Notes: generated by a model from the sequence alone, not told the origin. DNA of 16,762 bases from Paratractidigestivibacter sp963649365 (GCA_963649365.1 CAVJHQ010000048.1:1-16762), one strand, 5' to 3'. Numbered from the stretch's first letter, positions 1 to 7,446 are shown. Program-made: numbers and translations.

Positions 1-349
1 CCATCTTGATGCCGCCGTAGGGCATGAAGGCGCGCTTGAGGGGCTTGTCGGTCTGGAGGCCGACGACCTTCTCGAGGTCCTTGGTGTCCTCGCCGATGTA
101 GCCCGGGCCGTAGGCGGTCAGGCCGGAGACGACCTCGGTCTCGCACTCGAGGACGCCGTTGTTGGCGCGCTCGGCGGCCTGGAGCTCCTGGACCTTGCCC
201 CAAAGCACGTTGGTGGCGTTGGTCGGGCCCTCGAGGAACGACTCGTCGCCGTCATAGACGGTGTAGTTCTGCTGGATGAAGTCACGGACGTTGATGTCGT
301 CCACCCAGTGACCACCCTTGAAGCCGTTCCACTCTTCGCGAAGCTGCAT
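1..349 (-). CDS. pflB: Pyruvate formate-lyase (formate C-acetyltransferase), N-terminal part, cut by window edge
   Basis: The visible 116 residues read MQLREEWNGFKGGHWVDDIN, then VRDFIQQNYTVYDGDESFLEG, and later VVGLQTDKPLKRAFMPYGGIKM. This matches the N-terminus of PflB (E. coli has NVRDFIQKNYTPYEGDESFL and GGIKM at the same places). PFL is a cytoplasmic glycyl-radical enzyme that cleaves pyruvate with CoA to acetyl-CoA and formate. The catalytic cysteines and the C-terminal glycyl radical lie outside the window. Two in-frame ATGs exist, at 355 and 349. The GGAGG at 361-357 is only 1 nt from the first but 7 nt from the second, so 349 is the better start. The gene lies 99 bp downstream of pflA on the same strand, so the order is activase first, the reverse of the common pflB-pflA order. 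Confidence 0.93.
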   Translation of the reverse strand, partial: MQLREEWNGFKGGHWVDDINVRDFIQQNYTVYDGDESFLEGPTNATNVLWGKVQELQAAERANNGVLECETEVVSGLTAYGPGYIGEDTKDLEKVVGLQTDKPLKRAFMPYGGIKM

Positions 350-448
350 TCTCATGCCTCCTTCTGTTCGGCGCGTCCGCCCGGCGGGTTTTCGCGCATT
401 TATGACCTGGTGCAAAGAAACGCTGACGAGCTGATGCTCGGGGAAACG

Positions 449-1183
449 CTAGATCTGGAGCTCGCCGCGCAGGATCTGCTGCGCCCGCTCGGTTCGCTCC
501 TTGGTCGGCGGGTCGACTCCCTCGAGCCCGTAGGCAAGCCCGAGCTCCTTCCACTTGAAGACGCCCAGCGTGTGGTAAGGCAGGACCTCGATGCGCTGAA
601 CGTTGGAAAGAGTCTCGATGAACTCGCGCGTGCGGCGCAGGTAGTCGTCGACGTCGGTGACGCCGGGAACGAGGACGTGGCGAATCCAAATGGGCTCGCC
701 CTTCTCGCTGAGGTAGCTCAGGGCGTCGAGGATGTTCTTGTTCGAACGGCCCGTGAGCTTGACGTGCTCGGCGTCGTCGATGTGCTTGATGTCGCAGAGC
801 ATGAGGTCGCAGACGTCGATGAGCTGGTTGAACTTGTCGAACCAGGCGCCCTCGCGGGTAAACGGGGCAAGGCTCGTGTCCAGGCAGGTGTTGATGCCGC
901 GGGCCTTGGCCTTGGTAAAGAGCTCGAGCACGAAGTCGAGCTGGAGGAGCGCCTCGCCGCCCGAAACGGTGATGCCGCCCTCCGGGCCCCAGTAGCTACG
1001 GAAACGCTCGGCGGTGTCGAGGAGCTGGTCGGCATCCTTGAGCTCAGCGCCCTCGGCCGCCCAGGTATCCGGGTTGTGGCAGTAGGCGCAGCGCATGGGG
1101 CAGCCCTTGAGGAAGATGAGGTAGCGGACACCAGGGCCGTCGGCAGAACCGAACGACTCGATCGAGTGAACGCGTCCCTGCAT
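449..1183 (-). CDS. pflA: Pyruvate formate-lyase-activating enzyme (radical SAM)
   Basis: The 244-residue product carries the radical-SAM cluster motif C28-x3-C32-x2-C35 (GCPMRCAYCHNPD) and the SAM-binding GGE at 75-77 (ITVSGGEALL). The N-terminus GRVHSIESFGSADGPGVRY is characteristic of PflA, and the length matches the family (about 245). The enzyme uses a [4Fe-4S] cluster and S-adenosylmethionine to install the glycyl radical on PflB. An open frame extends upstream to 1219, but the ATG at 1183 is chosen: it follows AGAGGGGAG with a 3-nt gap, and it is the position where known PflA proteins begin. The gene is followed by pflB 99 bp downstream. An FNR-like promoter lies about 50-95 bp upstream, consistent with anaerobic induction of the pair. 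Confidence 0.95.
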   Translation of the reverse strand: MQGRVHSIESFGSADGPGVRYLIFLKGCPMRCAYCHNPDTWAAEGAELKDADQLLDTAERFRSYWGPEGGITVSGGEALLQLDFVLELFTKAKARGINTCLDTSLAPFTREGAWFDKFNQLIDVCDLMLCDIKHIDDAEHVKLTGRSNKNILDALSYLSEKGEPIWIRHVLVPGVTDVDDYLRRTREFIETLSNVQRIEVLPYHTLGVFKWKELGLAYGLEGVDPPTKERTERAQQILRGELQI

Positions 1184-1235
1184 GCTCTCCCCTCTCTTTC
1201 CGCTGTGTTTCGTCCCCATTTCACGAACCTCGATA

Positions 1236-1241
1236 AATTTA
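1236..1241 (-). promoter_or_regulatory. Predicted -10 element of the pflA promoter
   Basis: Read on the minus strand the hexamer is TAAATT. If it occupies -12 to -7, transcription starts near 1229. The FNR-type box is then centred at -41.5, the classical class II activator position. There is no convincing -35 box, as expected for an activator-dependent promoter. The predicted leader to the pflA ATG is about 46 nt. Confidence 0.55.
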
Positions 1242-1263
1242 GGTTCGGAGGGCTTTGCGTTCC

Positions 1264-1277
1264 TTGATTAGAATCAA
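1264..1277. promoter_or_regulatory. FNR-type operator upstream of pflA
   Basis: TTGATTAGAATCAA is a perfect match to the E. coli FNR consensus TTGAT-N4-ATCAA. One further flanking base pair is also symmetrical (CTTGATT-AG-AATCAAG, 1263-1278). It is centred at 1270.5. FNR-family activation of pfl under anoxia is established in enterobacteria. Which Crp/Fnr protein acts here is inference. Confidence 0.75.
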
Positions 1278-1359
1278 GTAATTGGAAATTCCTCAAGCAG
1301 TACCGCAGACGGTCGAAACTCGACGGTGAACGGTTAGCCTCGCCGCGCGAATCTGACAA

Positions 1360-1530
1360 GTTTGGGGACGTTGGTTGCAGCCCTCATTTGAGAGGTTTGG
1401 GGACGTTGGTTGCGGCTCTCATTTGACCGAAAAAGGGACACACCTTGACGCGCCGGCTTCGTGCCAGGCGCCAAGGTGTGTCCCAAAAACTCTCAAATGA
1501 GAGCTGCAACCAACGTCCCCAAAGCTCTCA
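1360..1530. repeat. Nested tandem and inverted repeat filling the pflA/cupin gap
   Basis: A 35-bp unit beginning GTTTGGGGACGTTGGTTGC and ending in a CTCATTTGA-type core occurs twice in tandem, at 1360-1394 and 1395-1429. A third copy lies inverted at about 1490-1524 (CAACCAACGTCCCCAAAG). Copies 2 and 3 form the outer arms of a roughly 130-bp inverted repeat around a separate hairpin at 1435-1484. The repeat-like sequence TGAGAGCTTTGGGG runs into 1530, so the stop codon of the second cupin lies inside the repeat edge. The stretch 1184-1527 has no gene. Apart from this repeat and the pflA promoter I see nothing else in it. It resembles REP/MITE-type elements; a family name cannot be assigned from sequence alone. 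Confidence 0.85.
1435..1484. repeat. Long inner hairpin of the repeat (GGGACACACCTTG palindrome)
   Basis: GGGACACACCTTG (1435-1447) pairs perfectly with CAAGGTGTGTCCC (1472-1484), a 13-bp stem. The stem continues after a 2-nt bulge with GCGCC (1450-1454) against GGCGC (1467-1471), then GGC against GCC closing a TTCGT loop. It is flanked by A5 on both sides, so each strand would read hairpin plus T5. It could therefore end transcription in either direction, including the cupin operon. Confidence 0.8.
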
Positions 1531-1863
1531 CGCGAGGACGAGCTGGAGGAGTTTGGTGGCGCAGGTGGGCTCGACGGCGTGCTCCGCGCCCGCGGGCACG
1601 CGCAGGACGTCGCCTGCGACCATGGCGACCTCGCGCCTGCCCTCGGCGAAGCGAATCTTCGCCGCGCCTTCAACCAAGTAGTACAGCGCGTCGCCGGGGT
1701 AGCGCTCCTCCGAGACGCTCTCCCCTTCCGAGAAGGCGAGCAGCGTCGCGCCCAACGCGTCGCCCACGCGCGTGAGCGACATGCTCGAGACCTGGCCCGG
1801 CCGCGCGTCGATGAGCGACGCAAGCGGCGCGGCGGCCTCGGTCGGCAGGTTCCTAAACGGCAT
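1528..1863 (-). CDS. Small single-domain cupin protein (metal site degenerate)
   Basis: This 111-residue protein has the cupin beta-barrel pattern. The second cupin motif is clear (GDVLRVPAGAEHAV, His95), and the first contains ALYYLVEGAAKIRF. The histidines normally found in the first motif are absent: the corresponding segment reads SEERYPGDALYY. It may therefore not bind metal in the usual way. Length and layout match the neighbouring cupin at 1875-2210, so the pair looks like a tandem duplication that has diverged. It begins 11 nt after that gene, with GGGG as a weak ribosome-binding site, and is the last gene of the operon. Its TGA stop lies at the edge of the repeat at 1360-1530. Substrate and role are unknown. 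Confidence 0.8.
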   Translation of the reverse strand: MPFRNLPTEAAAPLASLIDARPGQVSSMSLTRVGDALGATLLAFSEGESVSEERYPGDALYYLVEGAAKIRFAEGRREVAMVAGDVLRVPAGAEHAVEPTCATKLLQLVLA

Positions 1864-1874
1864 CGTCAGCCCCT

Positions 1875-2210
1875 TTATGCAGGGAGGATGACGACGAGCA
1901 GCATCTTGAACGCCGTGACGCCGCGGACCGCGTGCGGGGCGCCCGCCGGGATCACGACGGACTCGCCGGCGTGAACCTCGTGCGCGATGCCGTTGATGGT
2001 GATCTCGCCCGTGCCCTCGAGCACGTTGACCATTGCGTCGCCGCCGGCTGCGTGGCTGCTCATGCCCTCGTCGGCGTCGATGGCGAAGAGCGTGACCTTG
2101 GCACCCGGCATCTGCGAGAGCGTGAGGCTGTTGACCTTGCCCGCCTCGGCGGGAACGGCGGCGGCCAGGTTGAAGACGGTTTCCTTCTCGATATTCTTGA
2201 TGAGTTCCAT
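1875..2210 (-). CDS. Small single-domain cupin protein
   Basis: The 111-residue product begins MELIKNIEKETVFNLAAAVP. It contains both cupin motifs: DADEGMSSHAAGGDAMVNVLEG (His53, Glu65) and GESVVIPAGAPHAVRG (His93). Cupins of this length are small beta-barrels that bind a metal or small ligand. Some are enzymes, others are sensors or storage proteins, and nothing here selects among these. An AAGGA ribosome-binding site sits 5 nt before the ATG. The gene starts 56 nt after the stop of the giant activase and is followed 11 nt later by a second cupin, so all three are likely cotranscribed. Confidence 0.83.
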   Translation of the reverse strand: MELIKNIEKETVFNLAAAVPAEAGKVNSLTLSQMPGAKVTLFAIDADEGMSSHAAGGDAMVNVLEGTGEITINGIAHEVHAGESVVIPAGAPHAVRGVTAFKMLLVVILPA

Positions 2211-2266
2211 GACAATCCTTTCGTTGTGTTTGCGCCGGCAAGAAACCTGCCCGCGCCTACTTGCGG

Positions 2267-5200
2267 CTAAACGTAGTACAGGAACGACAACAGTTTATCG
2301 CCGACGCCGGAGTCAAGGGTGCCGTCGAAGCCCAGGTGCAGCACGGGCGCGCTGGCGTGGTAGGCGGACGACCCCTCCTTGAGGCGAAGCATCGTGTCGA
2401 CGTTCTCGTAGAGCGAGGCGGCGGTGACGACGCCCGCGCTGCGGCGCGACTCCGTGATCTGCTTGGCAATGCGATAGCGCGCGTTGCCGCCGGCAAATCG
2501 CGGCAGGAGTCGGTCGGCCTCGAGCGTGAGCTCATCGAAATCGGTCGCGAAGGGCACGAACGGCTCGCCGGCCTCAGTCGCGACGCGGTCGGCTGCGGCG
2601 CGCATCTTTTCCTTGAGCGTGCCAAGAAGCGCGGCGCGGCGCTCGAGCTCTTCCGCCGAGATGTCGTTCGGGTCCGCCCCGGGCGCAGCGGACGCATGGG
2701 CGTGCCCCGCCTTCTCCCAAGGCATTCCCGCGGCCGCGGCATGCGAGCCGAAGGTCCGGTCCTCCACAAGCTCGTCGTTCCAGAGCATCCAGAACCACTC
2801 GGAGAGAGGCATGCGCGCAAGCGCGTATCCGCGGGCGCCCGCCATATCCCACACGCCGCCGGTAAGTCCGTCGCCATACACGATGGGCCACTCCCCGACC
2901 AGGGCAAGTCGCTTGACGGGGTCGGCGCCGGCGCCGGTCGCAGCGCCCGCGGCGGAGGCAACGGCCATGGCGACGTCGCCCTCGACGAGAAGGTCGAACA
3001 GCCCTTCCGCCGCGCCCGCGCCGAAGATGCGCTCGAGCTCCCACGGCAGGGTCTCGAGGCGCGGAGCCCAAATCCCCACACCCTCGAAGCCGCGTTCGCG
3101 AAGAATCGCCCGGATGGCGCGCTCGAACTGGTTATCCGCCTCGGCACCGCGCGTGGCGGGAAGAACCAGGTGCAGGTCAACACCATCGCGCGCAGCCGAC
3201 TCTGCCGCCAAGAGCGACATACCGAGAAGCGCCGTGAACGAGCAGTATTCCTTGGTCGAAGTGGCGGAGCGGCCAGCCTCGAGCGCCGCGGAGTCCAGGG
3301 GCGCCGTACGGGCATCGAAACCCCTGCGACGCAGGGCCGCGGCCGCAAGCTCCCCGTACGCGCCGATACCGGGCAGCACAACGCGCGCGCCGTCACCGGG
3401 GCGAGGCACCTCTCCCCCTTCGGGGATGGTATAGAGCGCCATGGGGCAGAGCCCGCCGTGGCCATCCGGCGAGCTGACGCGCACGGCGTCCTCGGCCGAG
3501 AGATGCGACAGCGCGTTCAGAAACGCCTCCACACGCGTGATCACGCCCACGCGGCTAAAGTGCTCGTCGCACTCGATGGCCAGATAGGGCTTGTCGCCCA
3601 TCTCCTCGGCAAAGAGCTTGTCCATCATGGTGTCCGGCCCGCACCCGTGGTTGGTCAGGTACACGGCAAACAGGCGCGGGTCGCGGCGGATCAGCTTGGC
3701 GCCCGTGACGATGTGCTGCCCGAACGGCCAACAGATGCCCGGATGGTCGGCGGAGACGTCGACGTCGTGGCCGCCGCGCAGGTGCGAGAGCGTGATGACC
3801 TTCTGCCCATGGTCGAGCAGGATCTGGGGGATGCCCATATTGAGCGCGCTGTCGGCGATGCCGTAATTGCGCGTGACGATGACGAGCACGCGCTCGTCCG
3901 GGGCAAGAGACGCCAGGAGCTCGTCGCCCAGCCGCTCGAGCTCTTGGCCGTACTCGGTGACGGCAAAGCCTCCCGCCATCATGGCGACGGCCGTTTCCTG
4001 CGGCGTGTGCCCAAGCTGTTCGCCCAGGCCCAGCATCGCCCCGGCCATGGCCTCCTGGCCGAAGTCCATGTCCAGCACGGGGCTTAAGAGCTCAATGCCG
4101 CGCCGCTCAAGGCCCAAGTCGTCTGCGACCAGCACCGGCGCGGTCTGCATATACACGCACGCATAGTTGTGCGCCACGCTCGACGCCGCATGGCGGATGG
4201 TGCGCACACGCGGCATAAAGACGTAGTCGACGCCCTGCTTAGCGAGCCACGCCATGTGCCCGTAGATGAGCTTGACGGGGTAGCAGGTCTCGCCGCGCGC
4301 GTGTTCCTGCGCAAGCGCCACTATCTCTTCGCTCGTGTCCGGCGAGAGGACCACGTTGTAACCGAGTTGCGTAAAGAATTGATTTGCCAGCGGGAAGAGG
4401 CGATGCAGCATGAGGCAGCGCGGGATGCCGACGGTCTTCTTTGCCGGGTCACGCTCGCCGCTGTAACCCTTGAGGAAGAGCTCCTCCGTCCTCGCGTAGA
4501 AAGCGCGATTGAGCGCCACCTGCTCCTGATCGGGCTCCTGCGCCGCGCGGTCGCCGCCGGCCAGGTCGAAGCCCTTGAACGCCGTGCCCGTAAACCCCGG
4601 CTCGGAGGCCTTCTCGGCGGCCATGAGCGCCGCGCCCACCGCACCGGAAACGGCGAAGTGCGGGCTCACCGTAACGCGATCGCCCCAAAACGACCGGAAC
4701 GCCTCGACGATGGCCGGGTTGTACGCCACGCCGCCCTGCAGCACGATGTGCTCGCCCACGCGTTTGGCGCCCACAACGCGATGCAGGTAGTTGCGCACGA
4801 TGGAGAGCGCGAGGCCCGCCGCCACGTCGGCCTTGCTCGCGCCCGCCGCCAGCGCCGCGTTTATCGCCGTCTCGACAAAGACGGTGCAACGCTCGCCGAG
4901 GTCGACGGGGGCCGCCGCGGAAAGCGCGAGCGGGCCGTAGTCGCCTATGGGGATGCCGAGTCGGGCGGCCTGTTCCTCGATGAAGGACCCCGTGCCGGCC
5001 GCGCAGACCTTGTTCATCTGGAAATCCACGACCTGCCCCGCACGCAGCGAGATGTACTTAGAGTCCTGCCCGCCGATCTCGAACACGGTGTCTACCTGCG
5101 GATCCGCGTGCACAGCACCCGCTGCCTGGCACGTGATCTCGTCGATTGCGGCGTCGGCGCCCACGAACTTGGCCATAAGGCCGCGCCCGGAACCGGTGGT

Positions 5201-6367
5201 GACAACGGCGTCGACGGCCACCGCGTCGCCCAGGCGCTCGCCGAGCGAGGCCAGCCCGCGTCGCACGGCATCACGGGCATCGCCGGCCGTCCGCAGGTAT
5301 TGCGCGTCGAGCACGTTGCCCGCGCGGTCGAGCAGCACGAGGTTCGTCGAGGTGGAGCCCACGTCGATACCGAGCGTCGCGTGCACAAGGCCGTCGGCCG
5401 CCGCCTCCCACTCCCCGCGCGGCAGGCCGACGAAGCCCTTGCTCGGAACGTAGCCGCCGTCGGGCAGCGACGCCACGCGAGGCAGCCCGCCTCCCCCGAC
5501 CGCACGCACGGAAGCGGCGAGAAGCTCCGCGAGCGCGGCGCCGTTTGCGGCTCCGCGAGCATGGAGCGCCGCCCCCACCGCCTGCGCGAACAGCGCCTCT
5601 TCCCCGCACACGAGCTCGTCTTCGGCCAGGCCGAAGACCTCGCGCACGGCGCGCACCACGCCGGCATTGAGCGCCACGCCGCCCGCGAGCGCCACCGGCG
5701 CCTCGACGGGAAGGCCGCGCACTATAAGCGCTTTGAAGCTCTTGACCATGGCGTAGCAGAGTCCGAGCAGGATGTCCTCCACGGGCGTGCCCTCCTGCTG
5801 GCGATGGATGATGTCCGTCTTGGCAAAGACGGAGCATCGCCCGGAGATCCGCGGCACCGACTCGGCGCGCGCGACCAGCTCAGAGTAGTCCTCGATGGAG
5901 AGCCCGAGGCGCGTCATCTGGTCCTCGAAGAAAGAACCCGTGCCCGCCGCGCAGCTCTCGTTCATGGAGAACTGCGGCACCTCGCCGTCACCGACGCCAT
6001 GGATGTAGCAGGCGTTCTGCCCGCCCACAGCGATGACGGAGCGCACGGACGGCGCCAGGGCTGCGATGCCGCTGGCAATGGCGGGAACGTCCTCCAGCAC
6101 CGGCAGCGCGCCAGGACCCGCGGCCTCGATGAGCGCGCCAGCGGCCGAGCCCGTGACGCAGACCCCGACGCAGCCGCGCGGATCGAGCCCTGCGGCCAGG
6201 TCGGCAAGAAGCCCGCGCGCGCAGCCCACGGGCTCGCCGTGATGCGGGGCGTGGCGACTCCACAACAGCTCAGGCGCCTCGCGCCTCTCGCCCGCGCCGC
6301 TGTCTGCAGCCACAGCGACTACCTTGACCGAGCTCGCGCCCGCGTCTATGCCAACGGTGAAGTTCAC
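2267..6367 (-). CDS. Giant acyl-CoA dehydratase activase: two BadF/BcrA-type ASKHA domains fused to a DUF2229/HgdB-like region
   Basis: The product has 1366 residues, the usual size for this fusion family. The first ATPase domain (about 4-275) has GIDAGASSVKVV, GGQNACY at 115-121, and CAAGTGSFFE (Cys139) with GRCSVF (Cys178). The second (about 331-585) has GIDVGSTSTNLVLLD, GGQDSKY at 432-438, and CAAGTGSFIE (Cys455) with GERCTVF (Cys494). In characterised activases the equivalent cysteine pair of each subunit holds a shared [4Fe-4S] cluster at the dimer interface, so this protein may form that interface internally. The DUF2229/HgdB-like part starts near 647 and contains Cys651, 695, 737, 879 (PGICWPFG), 909 (NHGCGPD), 933 (IECDEHF), 974 and 1042. 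The start is GTG at 6367, with GAGGAG 6 nt before it. Activases inject ATP-driven low-potential electrons into dehydratases. No dehydratase subunits lie beside it, so the substrate is unknown. Confidence 0.9.
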   Translation of the reverse strand: MNFTVGIDAGASSVKVVAVAADSGAGERREAPELLWSRHAPHHGEPVGCARGLLADLAAGLDPRGCVGVCVTGSAAGALIEAAGPGALPVLEDVPAIASGIAALAPSVRSVIAVGGQNACYIHGVGDGEVPQFSMNESCAAGTGSFFEDQMTRLGLSIEDYSELVARAESVPRISGRCSVFAKTDIIHRQQEGTPVEDILLGLCYAMVKSFKALIVRGLPVEAPVALAGGVALNAGVVRAVREVFGLAEDELVCGEEALFAQAVGAALHARGAANGAALAELLAASVRAVGGGGLPRVASLPDGGYVPSKGFVGLPRGEWEAAADGLVHATLGIDVGSTSTNLVLLDRAGNVLDAQYLRTAGDARDAVRRGLASLGERLGDAVAVDAVVTTGSGRGLMAKFVGADAAIDEITCQAAGAVHADPQVDTVFEIGGQDSKYISLRAGQVVDFQMNKVCAAGTGSFIEEQAARLGIPIGDYGPLALSAAAPVDLGERCTVFVETAINAALAAGASKADVAAGLALSIVRNYLHRVVGAKRVGEHIVLQGGVAYNPAIVEAFRSFWGDRVTVSPHFAVSGAVGAALMAAEKASEPGFTGTAFKGFDLAGGDRAAQEPDQEQVALNRAFYARTEELFLKGYSGERDPAKKTVGIPRCLMLHRLFPLANQFFTQLGYNVVLSPDTSEEIVALAQEHARGETCYPVKLIYGHMAWLAKQGVDYVFMPRVRTIRHAASSVAHNYACVYMQTAPVLVADDLGLERRGIELLSPVLDMDFGQEAMAGAMLGLGEQLGHTPQETAVAMMAGGFAVTEYGQELERLGDELLASLAPDERVLVIVTRNYGIADSALNMGIPQILLDHGQKVITLSHLRGGHDVDVSADHPGICWPFGQHIVTGAKLIRRDPRLFAVYLTNHGCGPDTMMDKLFAEEMGDKPYLAIECDEHFSRVGVITRVEAFLNALSHLSAEDAVRVSSPDGHGGLCPMALYTIPEGGEVPRPGDGARVVLPGIGAYGELAAAALRRRGFDARTAPLDSAALEAGRSATSTKEYCSFTALLGMSLLAAESAARDGVDLHLVLPATRGAEADNQFERAIRAILRERGFEGVGIWAPRLETLPWELERIFGAGAAEGLFDLLVEGDVAMAVASAAGAATGAGADPVKRLALVGEWPIVYGDGLTGGVWDMAGARGYALARMPLSEWFWMLWNDELVEDRTFGSHAAAAGMPWEKAGHAHASAAPGADPNDISAEELERRAALLGTLKEKMRAAADRVATEAGEPFVPFATDFDELTLEADRLLPRFAGGNARYRIAKQITESRRSAGVVTAASLYENVDTMLRLKEGSSAYHASAPVLHLGFDGTLDSGVGDKLLSFLYYV

Positions 6368-6433
6368 GTTGTTCTCCTCTTTGATTTTTGCGGGCCGTTG
6401 GGCCCAAATGGGTTTAAGCCGACGACGCCGCCC

Positions 6434-6652
6434 CTACGCCTCTTCGGAATTCCCTCGCGCCGCGACCCAAGCCTCGTACTCGGCAAGAAACGCCTCGCGA
6501 TCGAGCTTCTTCAGCTTGACCACGTCGTCGAACGTGACGAGCTTGGTGATGGGGTTGCTCACCGAGAACGGAAAGCCCTTGGCACGCAGAAACTCGCCGA
6601 ACGCCGGATCCTCGGTGGCAATTTGGTTCATGGTCTTGGTCGAGTCGATCAT
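6434..6652 (-). CDS. Small DUF1858-like helical protein
   Basis: The 72-residue protein reads MIDSTKTMNQIATEDPAFGE..., then FLRAKGFPFSVSNPITKL and VTFDDVVKLKKLDREAFLAE. This pattern (helix, 'GF' turn, NP, then a helix-turn-helix with DREAFL) resembles DUF1858 domains, small helical modules often tied to redox or iron-sulfur proteins. It has no cysteine, so it does not hold a cluster itself. The assignment is by pattern only. It starts 35 nt after the Crp/Fnr gene, with GGGGA 5 nt before the ATG, and ends 66 nt before the giant activase. A small hairpin (GGGCC/GGCCC, 6392-6405) lies in that 66-nt gap. Position suggests an accessory subunit or chaperone for the activase. Confidence 0.72.
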   Translation of the reverse strand: MIDSTKTMNQIATEDPAFGEFLRAKGFPFSVSNPITKLVTFDDVVKLKKLDREAFLAEYEAWVAARGNSEEA

Positions 6653-6687
6653 CGCGGTCCCCTTTTCGGTGTGAGAATATCAATTCT

Positions 6688-7356
6688 TTATGCGTTGCCA
6701 AGAATTCGAACATGTTTGCCGTCTACCGCAAGAACGCCTTCGTCCTGCAGTCGCCGGAGCTCGCGAGAAAGCGCTTTGTCGTTAACGCCGAGATAGCTGG
6801 CCAGTTCCTTGCGGTTGTACTCCAGCGTGACCGCGCCCGAGCCGTCCGCGTCCTGTGCCTGCAGATACATGAGCAGCCGATTGCGCAACCGCGGCTCGGC
6901 AAATAACGTGAGCTTGTAAGAAAGCTCGGAAATCTTTTTGGACATCTCGGCCAGAAGGTTTGCGCGCACGCGCAGGCAGTCGTTGCTGTCGCTCTCCTCC
7001 AGCCTCGCGGCGGGGATAAGCACCACGCTCGAGGGCTCGATGCACACGATATCGACCGGCGAGTGCTTGAGCGTGGTGGGAACCGCCTCGGCAAAGGAGT
7101 CGCCGGGCGCGAATCGTCCGACGATGGTGTAGCCGCCGGCGCCGGCCTTTGGCATCCGAGCCTCCACAATCCCGGCAAGCACCACGGGATAGGCGCGCAT
7201 CGCGTCGCCGGCATGAGCAATGAAGTCCCGCTCAGCATAGTTGCGGACCGTGCATCCCAGCTGGGCGAGCACCGCCTGTACGCGCGCCCGGGGCACGCCG
7301 CGAAACGCCGGGGAGTCGGCGAGCACTCGGGTGACCTCATCGTCCGTAATCCGCAT
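6688..7356 (-). CDS. Crp/Fnr-family transcriptional regulator
   Basis: The 222-residue product has a cyclic-nucleotide-binding-type beta-roll (about 15-125), a long dimerisation helix (about 126-162) and a C-terminal winged helix with the HTH near 182-204 (NRKELASYLGVNDKALSREL). The recognition helix keeps the Ser-Arg pair of FNR (ISR in FNR, LSR here), but the FNR Glu position is Lys. There is no N-terminal cysteine cluster (only isolated Cys35, 105, 127), so it is not a classical oxygen-sensing FNR. The effector is unknown. The frame is open up to 7464, but the ATG at 7356 fits the family N-terminus and has GAGAGGA about 9 nt upstream. It is the first gene of the activase operon, so it probably controls it and perhaps itself. 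Confidence 0.88.
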   Translation of the reverse strand: MRITDDEVTRVLADSPAFRGVPRARVQAVLAQLGCTVRNYAERDFIAHAGDAMRAYPVVLAGIVEARMPKAGAGGYTIVGRFAPGDSFAEAVPTTLKHSPVDIVCIEPSSVVLIPAARLEESDSNDCLRVRANLLAEMSKKISELSYKLTLFAEPRLRNRLLMYLQAQDADGSGAVTLEYNRKELASYLGVNDKALSRELRRLQDEGVLAVDGKHVRILGNA

Positions 7357-7420
7357 AAGCGCGTTTCCTCTCCCCGTCTCGTCCGTTATCGACGCATTCG
7401 TCTGGTATCGACCTATATAA

Positions 7421-7436
7421 GTTTGCTCAGTCAAAC
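7421..7436. promoter_or_regulatory. Possible operator: GTTTG-N6-CAAAC inverted repeat
   Basis: GTTTG CTCAGT CAAAC has 5-bp arms. On the minus strand it lies just upstream of an AT-rich TTATATA segment (7414-7420) that could serve as the -10 of the Crp/Fnr gene. The arrangement would suit autoregulation. The arms are short and the call is tentative. Confidence 0.35.
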
Positions 7437-7446
7437 TTCCTCGATA

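Noticed and set aside
308..1267. A 319-codon open frame on the plus strand across pflA
   Set aside because: It lies opposite the clearly coding pflA and its protein is Leu/Glu/Val/Arg-rich with no family features. GC-rich codon bias keeps the antisense frame open.
4169..6796. An 875-codon plus-strand open frame opposite the activase gene
   Set aside because: It is Arg/His-rich with no domains and is antisense to strong activase motifs. It is a compositional shadow.
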